DNA of 64,000 nt from JAFKFI01 sp963795435 (GTDB taxonomy: Bacteria > Pseudomonadota > Alphaproteobacteria > Acetobacterales > Acetobacteraceae). Location: NCBI GenBank assembly GCA_963795435.1, contig CAWCHV010000009.1:310001-374000 (forward strand). The letters run 5' to 3'. Positions 16,043 through 24,789 of this stretch are shown in pieces. The notes under the pieces are model-generated. The model had not been told where the DNA came from. It saw nothing but the letters and a program-made list of their open reading frames with translations, and did no database searches. The number at the start of each line of letters is the position of its first letter. Position 1 is the first letter of the stretch. Made by a program: the position numbers and the translations under genes.

Positions 16043-17089
16043 TCACTTCCCCGATAAATCGAGCAGCGCCGCGAACCCCGTCTCCGTGCCGAACGCGAGC
16101 TGCGCGCCGTCCGGACTCCAGGCCAGCGCCGAGACCGGACCATTGCCCGGCGGGGCGATCGGCGCGATGCGGCCCGAGGCGATCTCGGCGACCACCACGA
16201 GACCATCGTTGAAAGCGGCCGCGACGATCTCCTGCGCCGGGTGGCAGGCGACGCGCGTGCACATCACGCCGTCGCCGCCGGCGACCTCGGTGGGCGCCTT
16301 GCCCATCGGGCCGCCGCCGGTGAACGGCCACAGTACGACAGACTCCGCGCCGCTGCTCGCCAGCCATTTGCCGTTCCTGGTGAACGAGAGGCTGTGCGTC
16401 TTGGCCGGATAGCCGCTCATCCGCATGTGCTGTCCATCGGACAGCCGCCAGCCATGCAGCGCGTTCTCCTGCATCGCCGTGATCACGCTGTCGCCATCGG
16501 GCGAGATCGCGATGCCGGTGTGGCTGCCCTTCCATTCCAGCCGGCGCGGGTTATCGGATTTCGCCGCGACGAACCAGAGCGAGGCGCCGTTGTAGTGCGA
16601 CGCCACCACCCGCTTGCCGCGCGCGTCGAACACCAGGCCGGTGACGCTCGACGGATGTTCAAGCTGCTTGAGCTTGGCACCCGACTGGTCGAACAGGTGA
16701 ACCTGCTTGCCGACGGCGCAGGCGAGCAGGCCCTTGCCCTTCTCGGCGGTGAAGCTCGCGACATGCTCGACCCATTTCATGCCGAACGACGCGATCTCAC
16801 TCGGCGCGCCGTCATCGCGGACGCGACGGAAACCGCCATCGTCGCCGCCGCTGACGAAGCCCGACGCCGCGGCATCCGGCGCGAGCGCCAAGGTCGCGCC
16901 GTCATGCACCGGAACGCGCGTCCAGGTCTCGCGGTCGGACAACTTCACCAGATGCAGCACGCCGTCGCCGAGCGCGAACGCCGCCGTGCGGCCCGCGCGA
17001 TCGAAGGCGCAGCCGACGACGAACGCATCCAGCGCGCGACGCACGCCGCGCGTGTCGAGCAGGAAGTTCGGTGCGGCAGTCGCGCTCAT
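16043..17089 (-). CDS. WD40 repeat protein coupled to the COG0523 GTPase
   Basis: A 348-aa beta-propeller protein without a signal peptide. WD40-like blades are visible as repeated SPDG/ARGK turns and W-rich ends (VTGLVFDARGKRVVASHYNG, GIAISPDGDSVITAMQENAL, LSFTRNGKWLASSGAES, ALAWSPDGAQLAFGTETG). It is probably a protein-interaction scaffold. The ATG at 17089 overlaps the GTPase stop as ATGA, so the two are co-translated. I infer that it serves as a partner of the metallochaperone-like GTPase. Confidence 0.85.
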   Translation of the reverse strand: MSATAAPNFLLDTRGVRRALDAFVVGCAFDRAGRTAAFALGDGVLHLVKLSDRETWTRVPVHDGATLALAPDAAASGFVSGGDDGGFRRVRDDGAPSEIASFGMKWVEHVASFTAEKGKGLLACAVGKQVHLFDQSGAKLKQLEHPSSVTGLVFDARGKRVVASHYNGASLWFVAAKSDNPRRLEWKGSHTGIAISPDGDSVITAMQENALHGWRLSDGQHMRMSGYPAKTHSLSFTRNGKWLASSGAESVVLWPFTGGGPMGKAPTEVAGGDGVMCTRVACHPAQEIVAAAFNDGLVVVAEIASGRIAPIAPPGNGPVSALAWSPDGAQLAFGTETGFAALLDLSGK

Positions 17090-18066
17090 GCCGCCTGGCA
17101 GGATTCGAAGCCGCGCCGGAGCTGCGGGCGGTTGAGATTGCGGCCGATGAACACGATGCGGCTGACGCGGGGCTCGCCTTCCTTCCACGGCCCGATGAAG
17201 TCGCCGTCGGCGATCATGTGCACCGCCTGGAAGGCGAAGCGCCGATCATCGTTCGCGTAGGCGAGAATGCCCTTCGTCCGCAGCAGGTCGGCACCCTTGT
17301 CGGCGAGCAGCAGGCCGATCCAGGCGTTGAAGCGCTCCGGGTCGATCGGCTTGTCCACCTCGAAGCTCACCGAGGTGATCTCGTCGCTGTGCTCGTGCTC
17401 GTCGTCGGTGAGAAAGGCGGGCTCGCGCTGCAGCACGCGATCGAGGTCGAACGCGCCCTGGTCGAGCACCTGCGCGATCGGCAGGCTGGCCCGCTCGGTG
17501 CGGTGGATCACGGCGAAGCGGTTGATCGCGCGAATGCGCCGCTCGACGTCGTCCAGTTCCTCGGGCGTGACCAGATCGGTCTTGTTGAGCAGGATCACGT
17601 CGGCGAAGGCGATCTGGTCCTCCGCCTCGTGGCTGTCCTCGAGGCGCTGCGGCAGGTGCTTGGCGTCCGCCACCGTGACGATGGCGTCGAGCCTCGTCTT
17701 GGCGCGCACCGTGTCGTCGACGAAGAAGGTCTGCGCGACCGGCGCGGGATTGGCGAGCCCGGTGGTCTCGATGATGATCCCGTCGAACTTGTCGCGCCGC
17801 TTCATGAGCCCGCCGACGATGCGGATGAGGTCGCCGCGCACCGTGCAGCAGACGCAGCCGTTGTTCATCTCGAACACCTCCTCGTCGGTGTCGACGACGA
17901 GGTCGTTGTCCACGCCGAGCTCGCCGAACTCGTTGATGACCACGGCGTATTTCTTGCCGTGGTTCTCGCTGAGGATGCGGTTCAGCAATGTGGTCTTGCC
18001 GGCGCCGAGATAGCCGGTCAGCACCGTCACCGGGATCTGCTCGGCCGTCCGTGAACTCTCCGCCAT
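17086..18066 (-). CDS. CobW/COG0523 family GTPase (metallochaperone-like)
   Basis: G3E P-loop GTPase of 326 aa. Walker A GYLGAGKTT is at residues 18-26, the metal-binding GCVCC at 70-74 (C71, C73, C74), NKTD at 161-164, and an acidic/His stretch DDEHEHSDE about residues 221-229, before the C-terminal domain. Family members deliver zinc or cobalt to client enzymes (ZNG1/ZigA, P47K of nitrile hydratase). There is no Zur-like box in its short upstream region. Possible clients nearby are the nitrile hydratase-type enzyme, but this is only inference. Confidence 0.9.
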   Translation of the reverse strand: MAESSRTAEQIPVTVLTGYLGAGKTTLLNRILSENHGKKYAVVINEFGELGVDNDLVVDTDEEVFEMNNGCVCCTVRGDLIRIVGGLMKRRDKFDGIIIETTGLANPAPVAQTFFVDDTVRAKTRLDAIVTVADAKHLPQRLEDSHEAEDQIAFADVILLNKTDLVTPEELDDVERRIRAINRFAVIHRTERASLPIAQVLDQGAFDLDRVLQREPAFLTDDEHEHSDEITSVSFEVDKPIDPERFNAWIGLLLADKGADLLRTKGILAYANDDRRFAFQAVHMIADGDFIGPWKEGEPRVSRIVFIGRNLNRPQLRRGFESCQAA

Positions 18067-18095
18067 GTATATCTGCTCCCGATTGGTGCGAATTC

Positions 18096-19256
18096 TCAGA
18101 TGGAGGCGGGGGCGAGCCGTTCAATGCGAGCCGCCCGCTCGGCCAGCACCTCGCGCCGCAGCGCGGCGAGGCGCGAGGCGGCCAGCGTCACATCGAACTG
18201 GCGCGCCCGCAACGGCCCCGAGTTTTCCATGACCTGCCGCCGCCCGGGGTCCAGCGCGAGATTTCGGATGGCGTCGGCCAATGCGAGCGGATCGTCCGGG
18301 TCGGCGTAGACCGCGGCCTCGCCGCCGATCTCCGGCAAGCCGCCGCGCCGCGAGCAGATCAGCGGTGCGCCGCACGCCAGCGCCTCGAGCGCGGTCAGGC
18401 CGAACGGCTCCTGCCACCGGCTCGGCACCACGACGATTGCCGCCCGCGCCATCGCGGCGAGCACCTCGGGGTGATCCCGGTAGCCGAGCAGGGCCACCCC
18501 GCCCACCCGCGCGGTCTCGCGCAAGGATCGGATGAAATCGGTGTCAGGGCTGTCGGCGCGGAAGCGGTCGGCGCCGATCATCTCGGCCCGCCACCCAGGC
18601 AGCGCCGGGAGGGCGGCGGCGCAAGCCGCGACGAAAGTGTCGGCGCCCTTCTCGGGCACCAGCCGGCCGGCGAACAGGATGAGTTTCTCCCGCGCCGCCC
18701 GCGGGGGCAGGCTGGCGAGGTCGATGCAATTGTGCAGCACGAATGGCGGGCGCGGCGGCGCGGCGACGCCGTCCAGCAGCCGCGACCGCAGCCAGTCCGA
18801 CGCGACCATCACGCGATCCAGCCGGCGCAGCAGCGCGGCGCGCTCACGAGGCCGGCGCGCGCAGCGCATCGCCTGCGGGTCGTTGTTCAGCAACGCCGTG
18901 ACCGGTGTGCCGGGGAACCGCGCCGCGAGGGAGAGGGCGATCTCCGGCCGGTTGTGCACCTCGATGAGCGCCGGTCGTATCCGGCGCAGCGACCGCGCCA
19001 CATTCGCGGCGAAGCGGAGATTGACGTTGCCCAAGCGCCAGATCGCGGGCCGGACGGCATGAAAATGCGCGTCGGCGAACACCGGCCCGGATTGCGGGCC
19101 GCCGAACACCGCCGTCCGAAAGCCCGGTGTCGCCAGCAATCGATGGGCGATCATGCCCAGCGCTCCGGTGCGACCTGGCCCGAAACCCTCGCGCGGGGGG
19201 AGGATGACGGCGACCAGCGGGGGCGCGCCGCACGGATCGGCGCCGCGTGCTTGCAT
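18096..19256 (-). CDS. GT4-family glycosyltransferase
   Basis: Retaining GT-B glycosyltransferase of 386 aa. The C-terminal domain has AGRLVPEKG (residues 196-204) and the E-x7-E motif EPFGLTALE (E283, E291), with GGLPEI following. The N-terminal acceptor domain includes ALIEVHNRPE. The donor is a nucleotide sugar; the acceptor may be an envelope polysaccharide. The ATG at 19256 is chosen; a longer open frame upstream lacks family similarity. Divergent from the debranching-type enzyme gene, with which it may share carbohydrate-related control. Confidence 0.87.
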   Translation of the reverse strand: MQARGADPCGAPPLVAVILPPREGFGPGRTGALGMIAHRLLATPGFRTAVFGGPQSGPVFADAHFHAVRPAIWRLGNVNLRFAANVARSLRRIRPALIEVHNRPEIALSLAARFPGTPVTALLNNDPQAMRCARRPRERAALLRRLDRVMVASDWLRSRLLDGVAAPPRPPFVLHNCIDLASLPPRAAREKLILFAGRLVPEKGADTFVAACAAALPALPGWRAEMIGADRFRADSPDTDFIRSLRETARVGGVALLGYRDHPEVLAAMARAAIVVVPSRWQEPFGLTALEALACGAPLICSRRGGLPEIGGEAAVYADPDDPLALADAIRNLALDPGRRQVMENSGPLRARQFDVTLAASRLAALRREVLAERAARIERLAPASI

Positions 19257-19383
19257 GGGGCGGGTACCTACCGGGCCACCCGCCCTGTGTCGAGGCGTGG
19301 CATGACGGGGAAGTTCTCGCCGCCATCCGGAACCGCGCGGGTGTGCCGCCGGTTGGAGGCTATAGCCGCCGGAGGTTGCGATC

Positions 19384-21654
19384 ATGGCTCGAACCGACGT
19401 CAATCTGTATTGGTCCCGGCCGGGCGAATTGTCGGCCTATCGCGGCCACTCGATCCTCGTGACCGACGCGCATGGCCGCGTCGCCGCCGGCCTCGAAGGC
19501 TTCTACCTCCACCGGACCCGGTTCATCTCGCGCCTGGTGCTGAAAGTCGACGACGCGGAGCCCACATTCGTCTCGGCCAACCCGGTCACGTCCCATTCCC
19601 TCATTTCTTACCACCTCGCCCCCTCCCTGGCCGGCGCCGCCGCTGGTCCGACCCCGGACAAGGCCGAGGATGCCGGCGGGGAGATCGCGGAGAAGGGCAT
19701 CGAGGTGCAGATCAATAGCTTCGTCGGAGGCGGGCTGCGGCAGGACGTGCATGTCACCAATCGCGGGATGGCGGAGACCACGGTGACGCTCGCCTGGGAA
19801 GTCGCGGCGGATTTCGCCGACCACACGGAGGCGCAGAGCGGCAAACGCCAGCAGCAGGCATCGGTAGAGGACGCCGGGGCCGACCGCGCCGACGGCGCGG
19901 AGCTGACGTTCCGCTACCGTCACCCCGAGCTCGACCTCGCCACGATCCTGCGTTTCTCGGGCGGCGGCGCAACGGATTGGGCGTATGCGAACCGGGGCGG
20001 AAGCGTGGTGTCCTGCAAAATCGCGCTGCGGCCGCAGAACACGCGCACGGTGGGCATCGACGTGGCGCCTGTGTTCCGCGGCGAGACCTTCGCGCCGATG
20101 CACGGCCTCGATGGCGTCCCCACCGGAGACCCCGCCGCCGCGCGTGTGGCCGAGGAGTGGATGGCGGGATGCGCTCGCCTGTCGACGGCCAATCCGACGG
20201 TGCAGATCGCTTGGGACCGCGCCGCCGCCGACCTGGGATCGCTTCACCTGCTGGAAGGCGAAGGGCCGGAGCGGTTCACCCTGGCGGCGGGCATTCCGAA
20301 CTATATCGGCCTGTTCGGTCGGGACTCGCTGATGGCTTCCTGGCAATCGGCGTTGCTCAACCGGGAGACCTTGCGAGGCTCGCTGCGGCTGGTCGGCCGG
20401 TGGAACGCCGAGCAGCGCGACGACCGTTACGACGCGCAACCGGGGAAAGTCATTCACCAGCGCCAAATGGGGCCGCTCGCCACACTCGGGATGACGCCCT
20501 TTCTGCATTATTATGGGGACTATTCCGCCCCCGGCCTGTTCCTGCTCGGGATCGCGACGGACCTCGCGCATACCGGCGACACGGATTTCTTCCTCGCGAT
20601 GCGCGACAAGGCGCTCGCCACCCTCGAATGGATGGACCGCGAGGGCGACCTCGACGGCGACGGCTTCTACGAATACCGCACGCGGGCCGGCGATTCGGGC
20701 ATCAAGAACCAGGGTTGGAAAGACTCCGGCCAGGCCATCCTCCACGAGGACGGCCGCATGGTGCCCGACCCGATCGCCGTCTGCGAGGTGCAGGGCCTCT
20801 ACTATGCGGCGAAGCAGGCGATGGCTCTCGCCTTCGCCGCCGCCGGCGAGCGCGCCAGGGCCGCCGACCTCTTGGCGCAAGCCGACGCGCTGAAGCAGCG
20901 GTTCAACGAGCGCTTCTGGATGCCGGCGGAGCGGTTCCTGGCCCTGGCACTCGACCCCGACAAGCGGGCGGTGAGGAGCGTCGCCTCGAACGCCGGAACG
21001 GCGCTGGCCTACGGGATCATCGACGACGAGAAGGCAACCCCCGTGGCCGAGCGGCTCATGGCGCCCGACATGTTCAGCGGGTGGGGCATCCGCACCCTCT
21101 CGAGCCGCCATCCGGCCTTCAATCCGCTCGCCTATCATCTCGGAACGGTGTGGCCGTTCGCCAACGCGCTGGCCGGCTACGGCCTGAAGCGGTACGGGTT
21201 CGACGCCGCGCTGCACCGGCTCGCCAAGGGGCTGTTCGACGCCAGGGAGCTGTTCCATCTCGGCCGGTTGCCGGAAGTGTTCGGCGGCCACGCGCGCGAC
21301 CGGCGGCATCCGCATCCCGGCATCTATCCCGGCGCCTGCACCCCGCAGGCGTGGTCGGCCAGCGCGGTCATCTTTCTGGTTCACGCCATGTTGGGCATCA
21401 CGCCGCTGGCGCCGGCGCGAACGCTGATCGTCGATCCCAGCCTGCCCGACTGGCTGCCCGAGGTGACGCTCGAAGGCGTCCGGGTCGGACCGGCGCGTGT
21501 CGACCTGCGCTTCCGGCGCGATGCCTGCGGGACGACCAGCCATGAGGTCCTCGCCTCGTCGGGCGATCTGAGCGTGCATCGGCTCGAACGGGGCGCGAGC
21601 GGGTCCGGCCCGATGGATCGGCTCTCGGCCTCGATCCGCGAGGCGCTGGGCTGA
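19384..21654 (+). CDS. amylo-alpha-1,6-glucosidase / glycogen debranching-type protein
   Basis: A 756-aa protein with an N-terminal GDE_N_bis-like domain (YRGHSILVTDAHGRVAAGLE, about residues 19-250) and a C-terminal (alpha/alpha)6 barrel of the glycogen debranching / GH15-like group. Barrel motifs include LFGRDSLM (about 310-317), KNQGWKDSGQAI (441-452) and CEVQGLYY. Family members occur beside trehalose, glycogen or glucosylglycerate genes. No signal peptide, hence cytosolic. The ribosome site GGAGG precedes the ATG. The true substrate is not determined. Confidence 0.87.
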   Translation: MARTDVNLYWSRPGELSAYRGHSILVTDAHGRVAAGLEGFYLHRTRFISRLVLKVDDAEPTFVSANPVTSHSLISYHLAPSLAGAAAGPTPDKAEDAGGEIAEKGIEVQINSFVGGGLRQDVHVTNRGMAETTVTLAWEVAADFADHTEAQSGKRQQQASVEDAGADRADGAELTFRYRHPELDLATILRFSGGGATDWAYANRGGSVVSCKIALRPQNTRTVGIDVAPVFRGETFAPMHGLDGVPTGDPAAARVAEEWMAGCARLSTANPTVQIAWDRAAADLGSLHLLEGEGPERFTLAAGIPNYIGLFGRDSLMASWQSALLNRETLRGSLRLVGRWNAEQRDDRYDAQPGKVIHQRQMGPLATLGMTPFLHYYGDYSAPGLFLLGIATDLAHTGDTDFFLAMRDKALATLEWMDREGDLDGDGFYEYRTRAGDSGIKNQGWKDSGQAILHEDGRMVPDPIAVCEVQGLYYAAKQAMALAFAAAGERARAADLLAQADALKQRFNERFWMPAERFLALALDPDKRAVRSVASNAGTALAYGIIDDEKATPVAERLMAPDMFSGWGIRTLSSRHPAFNPLAYHLGTVWPFANALAGYGLKRYGFDAALHRLAKGLFDARELFHLGRLPEVFGGHARDRRHPHPGIYPGACTPQAWSASAVIFLVHAMLGITPLAPARTLIVDPSLPDWLPEVTLEGVRVGPARVDLRFRRDACGTTSHEVLASSGDLSVHRLERGASGSGPMDRLSASIREALG

Positions 21655-21708
21655 CCTCGCCGGAGGCCATCTTTCGTCCCACCCCGCCCAGGCGTAGGCT
21701 GTTCTCCC

Positions 21709-22203
21709 ATGCCCCCGGCTCCTCCGTTCTGGAAGACCAAGACGCTGGAGGAGATGTCCCGCGCCGAATGGGAGTCGCTGTGCGACGGGTGCGGGCGATG
21801 CTGCCTGCACAAGCTGCGCGACGACGACACGGGCGCCCTGTCGTTCACCAACGTCGCCTGCCGCCTGCTGGACCTCAAATCCTGCCAGTGCGGCGACTAC
21901 GCCAACCGCACGCGCCGGGTGCCCGATTGCGTGAACCTGACCCCGGCGGCCGTGCGGGCGATCGACTGGCTGCCGCCCTCCTGCGGCTACCGGCGCGTGG
22001 CTGAGGGCAAGGACCTTGCCTGGTGGCACCCGCTGGTGTCGGGCGACCCCGAGACGGTGCATGAGGCCGGCGTCTCGGTGCGCGGCCGCGCGGTCAGCGA
22101 GCGGCGGGCGGGGCCGTACGAGCACTACATCGTCGACTGGCCGGGCCGGCAGCCACGCGGCCGACGGCCTCCCAGGGAAGACAATCGGGAAGAAGAGCCA
22201 TGA
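21709..22203 (+). CDS. YcgN/UPF0260 family Cys-cluster protein
   Basis: A 164-aa soluble protein with the zinc or iron-sulfur-like Cys pattern of UPF0260: CDGCGRCCLHK (residues 25-35), then CRLLDLKSCQCGDY and a later RVPDC. Function is unknown. A TAGGCT hexamer ends 8 nt before the ATG and no ribosome site is visible, so the transcript may have a very short leader. The stop overlaps the start of the DapA-family gene (ATGA). Confidence 0.88.
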   Translation: MPPAPPFWKTKTLEEMSRAEWESLCDGCGRCCLHKLRDDDTGALSFTNVACRLLDLKSCQCGDYANRTRRVPDCVNLTPAAVRAIDWLPPSCGYRRVAEGKDLAWWHPLVSGDPETVHEAGVSVRGRAVSERRAGPYEHYIVDWPGRQPRGRRPPREDNREEEP

Positions 22204-23120
22204 TGTGCGATGCCTTGTTCGGCGGAATCAACGCCGCCGTCCTCACGCCGATGCGAGATGATCTGTCGCCCGACCTCGACCGCATGGCCGGACATTGCCG
22301 CTGGCTGCTGGGCAACGGCTGCAACGGGCTTGCCGTTCTCGGCACCACCGGCGAGGCCAACAGCATCGGCATCGCGGAGCGGATTTCGCTGATGGAAGGG
22401 CTGGTCGAGCGCGGCGTGCCGGCGGCCAAGCTGCTGCCGGGCACCGGGACCACGGCGATCACCGACACGGTGCTGCTGACCCAGACCGCCGAGCGCCTGG
22501 GCTGCCGGGGCGTGCTGGTGCTGCCGCCGTTCTTCTACAAGAACCCCTCCGAGGACGGGCTATTCGCCTATTTCAGCGAGGTGATCCAGCGTACCGGCGG
22601 CGCGCCGCGCGTCTACCTCTACAATTTCCCGCAGCAATCGGCGGTGCCGTTCAGCCTCGGCCTGATCGCCCGGCTGCTGAGGGCCTATCCCGGTACCATC
22701 AAAGGCGCCAAGGACAGCAGCGGCGATTTCGCCAATTCGAGCGCGATGGTCCGCGAGTTCGGCCGCGACGGGTTCGAGGTCTATGTCGGCTACGACGACG
22801 GGCTGCACGAAATCCTCAAGGCGGGCGGCGCCGGGTGCATCACGGCGGCGGCCAACGTGAACAGCGCGGTGGGTGCGCGAGTTTACGCCGGCTGGGACCG
22901 GCCGGCAGGGGTCGAGGCGCAGACCGTGCTCACCGCGACCCGCCGCGCCGTGACCACCGTGCCGCTGATCCCCGGCCTCAAGGCCCTGATGGCGCGTCAC
23001 ACGGGTGAAGCCGCCTGGCACAATACGCGGCCGCCCCACCTGAAGCTCTCCGCCGAGGAGCAGGCGAGATTGTTCGCCGTGTTCGACGCTTGCGGCGCGG
23101 TGCTGGCCAAGGCGGCCTGA
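22200..23120 (+). CDS. DHDPS/NAL family aldolase (DapA-like)
   Basis: A 306-aa class I aldolase or dehydratase of the DapA superfamily. GTTGE is at residues 48-52, the catalytic Tyr in YNFP at 141, and the Schiff-base Lys171 in AKDSSGD. The region around Tyr141 lacks the typical lysine-pathway signature, so this is more likely a catabolic or keto-acid aldolase than the housekeeping dihydrodipicolinate synthase. Two in-frame ATGs (22200, 22203) sit at the start; the first overlaps the ycgN-like stop. Confidence 0.85.
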   Translation: MMCDALFGGINAAVLTPMRDDLSPDLDRMAGHCRWLLGNGCNGLAVLGTTGEANSIGIAERISLMEGLVERGVPAAKLLPGTGTTAITDTVLLTQTAERLGCRGVLVLPPFFYKNPSEDGLFAYFSEVIQRTGGAPRVYLYNFPQQSAVPFSLGLIARLLRAYPGTIKGAKDSSGDFANSSAMVREFGRDGFEVYVGYDDGLHEILKAGGAGCITAAANVNSAVGARVYAGWDRPAGVEAQTVLTATRRAVTTVPLIPGLKALMARHTGEAAWHNTRPPHLKLSAEEQARLFAVFDACGAVLAKAA

Positions 23121-23125
23121 CCGGT

Positions 23126-24007
23126 TCAGTTCGCGGCCATCGCGGCGGCGAACAGCGTCGTGTTGTGGCGGAACATCGCGAGATAGGTGTCGGCCGGGCC
23201 GCCTGGCGGGGAGAGCGCGTCGGAATAGACCGTCCCGCCCACCACCGCGCCGGCCTCGCGCGCCAGCGCCCGGGCGATGCGCGGGTCGGTCATGTTCTCG
23301 ACGAACACCGCCCGAATGTGCTCGCGCCGGATCTGCGCCGCCAAGCGGGCGATGTTGCGCGCCGACGGCTCGGTTTCGGTGTCGATCCCCTGTGCGGCGT
23401 GGAACTCGATGCCGTACCGCGCGCCGTAATAGCCGAATGCATCGTGGCTGGTGATGATCTTGCGCTTGGCGGCCGGCACCGGGGCGAGGGTGCGCTCGAT
23501 CCAGCCATCCGTATCCTGGATTGCCGCGACGTAGCGGCCGCCCTGGACGCGGATCAGCCCCGCGCGATCCGGGACCGCGCGGATCAGGCCCTCGATGATC
23601 GCGCGGGCGTAGAGCACGCCGTTGCGCGGATCCTGCCAGGCATGGGGATCGAGAACCTGCCGACCGCCCTCGCTCATCCGCCGAGGCGTCACCCCGGCGC
23701 TCGCGACCACCCGCTCGATGCTGCCGCCGGCGGTGCGGATCAGCCGGTCCATCCAGGCGTCGAGCCCGAGCCCGTTCGTCACCAGCAGTTTGGCCGCCTG
23801 GATCGCCCGAAGGTCGGAGGGCCGGGGCTCGTAGGTATGGGCGTCCCCGTCCGGCGGCACCAGCGCCGCCACGGCGACCTCGTCCCCGCCAATCTCGCCG
23901 ACCATGTCGGCGAGGACGGAAAAGCTCGCCACCACCTCGATCGGCTCCGCCGCGATCGCCGGGACCGCGAGGGACGCCAGGGAAGCGAGCAAGGCCCGTC
24001 GCCGCAT
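23126..24007 (-). CDS. zinc/manganese-type ABC transporter substrate-binding protein, orphan
   Basis: Cluster 9 (ZnuA-like) periplasmic metal-binding protein, 293 aa, with a signal peptide cleaved near AIAAEP (residue 20). The predicted metal ligands are H57 (DAHTYEP), H122 (DPHAWQDP), H188 (SHDAFGY) and D263 (SDALS). It lacks the His-rich loop typical of ZnuA, so either zinc or manganese is possible by fold; the Zur-like box 13 nt upstream favours zinc. The ATG at 24007 has GAGGC upstream. No permease (znuB) or ATPase (znuC) is adjacent. Confidence 0.88.
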   Translation of the reverse strand: MRRRALLASLASLAVPAIAAEPIEVVASFSVLADMVGEIGGDEVAVAALVPPDGDAHTYEPRPSDLRAIQAAKLLVTNGLGLDAWMDRLIRTAGGSIERVVASAGVTPRRMSEGGRQVLDPHAWQDPRNGVLYARAIIEGLIRAVPDRAGLIRVQGGRYVAAIQDTDGWIERTLAPVPAAKRKIITSHDAFGYYGARYGIEFHAAQGIDTETEPSARNIARLAAQIRREHIRAVFVENMTDPRIARALAREAGAVVGGTVYSDALSPPGGPADTYLAMFRHNTTLFAAAMAAN

Positions 24008-24020
24008 CGGATGCCTCAAG

Positions 24021-24035
24021 TGTTATACTATAACA
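24021..24035. promoter_or_regulatory. Zur-like operator
   Basis: TGTTATACTATAACA is a perfect inverted repeat (7-nt arms, 1-nt centre) that closely resembles alphaproteobacterial Zur boxes (GTTATA...TATAAC). It ends 13 nt before the ATG of the metal-binding SBP gene and overlaps its probable promoter. The divergent fdxA starts 152 nt away on the other side. Confidence 0.75.
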
Positions 24036-24044
24036 GGCTAGCTT

Positions 24045-24107
24045 CGGACACGGCGAGCTGCAAGGCCGTGCGGGCACGGACACGGCGAGCTGCAAGGCCG
24101 TGCGGGC
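24045..24107. repeat. 32-bp tandem duplication, two copies
   Basis: Two head-to-tail copies of a 32-bp unit beginning CGGACACGGCGAGCTGCAAG (24045-24076 and 24077-24107, the last base differing). It lies in the fdxA/SBP divergent gap, next to the Zur-like box. No reading frame crosses it. Confidence 0.85.
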
Positions 24108-24187
24108 GGCGTCTCTTGCGTCGCGGCGGAATCGACGGCATATCGCCGGCCCTGAGTTCGTCCCAGCGGCCCCCGGGGGAATTGCCG

Positions 24188-24520
24188 ATGACCTACGTGG
24201 TCATAGAGAGCTGCATTCGCTGCAAGTACATGGATTGCGTGGAAGTCTGTCCGGTGGACTGCTTCTACGTCGGCGAGAACATGCTGGTGATCCATCCCGA
24301 CGAGTGCATCGATTGCGGGGTGTGCGAGCCGGAATGCCCGGTCGAGGCGATCGTGCCCGACAGCGACGACCGCGCCGCCGCCTGGGCCGAGCAGAACCGG
24401 ACCTACGCGGCCACTTGGCCAAACATCACCCGCAAGGGCGAGCCGCCGCCGGACGCCGACGAGTGGAAGGACAAGCCCGACAAGGCCGAGCTGTTCTCAC
24501 CCGAGCCCGGCAAGCCCTGA
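24188..24520 (+). CDS. fdxA: 7Fe ferredoxin
   Basis: A 110-aa FdxA-type ferredoxin carrying one [3Fe-4S] and one [4Fe-4S] cluster; a cytosolic electron carrier. Cysteines expected for the 3Fe cluster are C9, C17 and C50, and for the 4Fe cluster C21, C40, C43 and C46 (DECIDCGVCEPECP). The N-terminus MTYVVIESCIRCKYMDC is near-identical to family consensus. In alphaproteobacteria fdxA usually precedes a CarD gene, as here. Confidence 0.95.
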   Translation: MTYVVIESCIRCKYMDCVEVCPVDCFYVGENMLVIHPDECIDCGVCEPECPVEAIVPDSDDRAAAWAEQNRTYAATWPNITRKGEPPPDADEWKDKPDKAELFSPEPGKP

Positions 24521-24582
24521 AACCTGGAAATCCCTGAAACCTGGCAATTCCTGAAACCTGGCAATTCCTGAAACCCTGGCAG
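24515..24582. repeat. 17-bp tandem repeat, four copies, across the fdxA stop
   Basis: Four head-to-tail units of about CCTGAAACCTGGCAATT at 24515-24531, 24532-24548, 24549-24565 and 24566-24582 (the last slightly longer or degenerate). The first unit contains the fdxA stop codon. Another region with CCTGAAAC followed by tandem units is found after rsmE. Confidence 0.85.
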
Positions 24583-24630
24583 CGGCGCTGCCATGCTTGC
24601 AGGCCCATGACGGGCCCCCCATTTTCGTGC

Positions 24631-24636
24631 TATAGA
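24631..24636 (+). promoter_or_regulatory. candidate -10 of the carD-like gene
   Basis: TATAGA at 24631-24636 has ATGACG 18 nt upstream as a weak -35. It would give a leader of about 145 nt before the GTG at 24790. This leader contains the 14-bp duplication. Confidence 0.35.
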
Positions 24637-24701
24637 TATTGAGACGGGAGAGACCGGCCGAAAACAGTCGGCGGGCGCCCGATTCTCAGGAGCCGGTCCT
24701 A

Positions 24702-24729
24702 CGGAGCGAAGGCTGCGGAGCGAAGGCTG
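24702..24729. repeat. 14-bp tandem duplication in the carD leader
   Basis: CGGAGCGAAGGCTG is repeated exactly head to tail (24702-24715 and 24716-24729). It lies between the candidate promoter and the GTG start of the CarD-like gene. Confidence 0.8.
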
Positions 24730-24789
24730 GGCCAGGCGCACCGCGCCCGCGACGGGTGCGCGGCCCGGGATCAAAGCGAAGGAGACGAG

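Noticed and set aside
22200..23120. housekeeping dapA
   Set aside because: The fold and catalytic Lys/Tyr fit the superfamily, but key lysine-pathway signatures around the Tyr are not clear, so only DapA-like is stated.
24515..24582. CRISPR-like repeat array after fdxA
   Set aside because: Units of 17 bp are contiguous without spacers, and the first overlaps a stop codon; a tandem repeat fits better.
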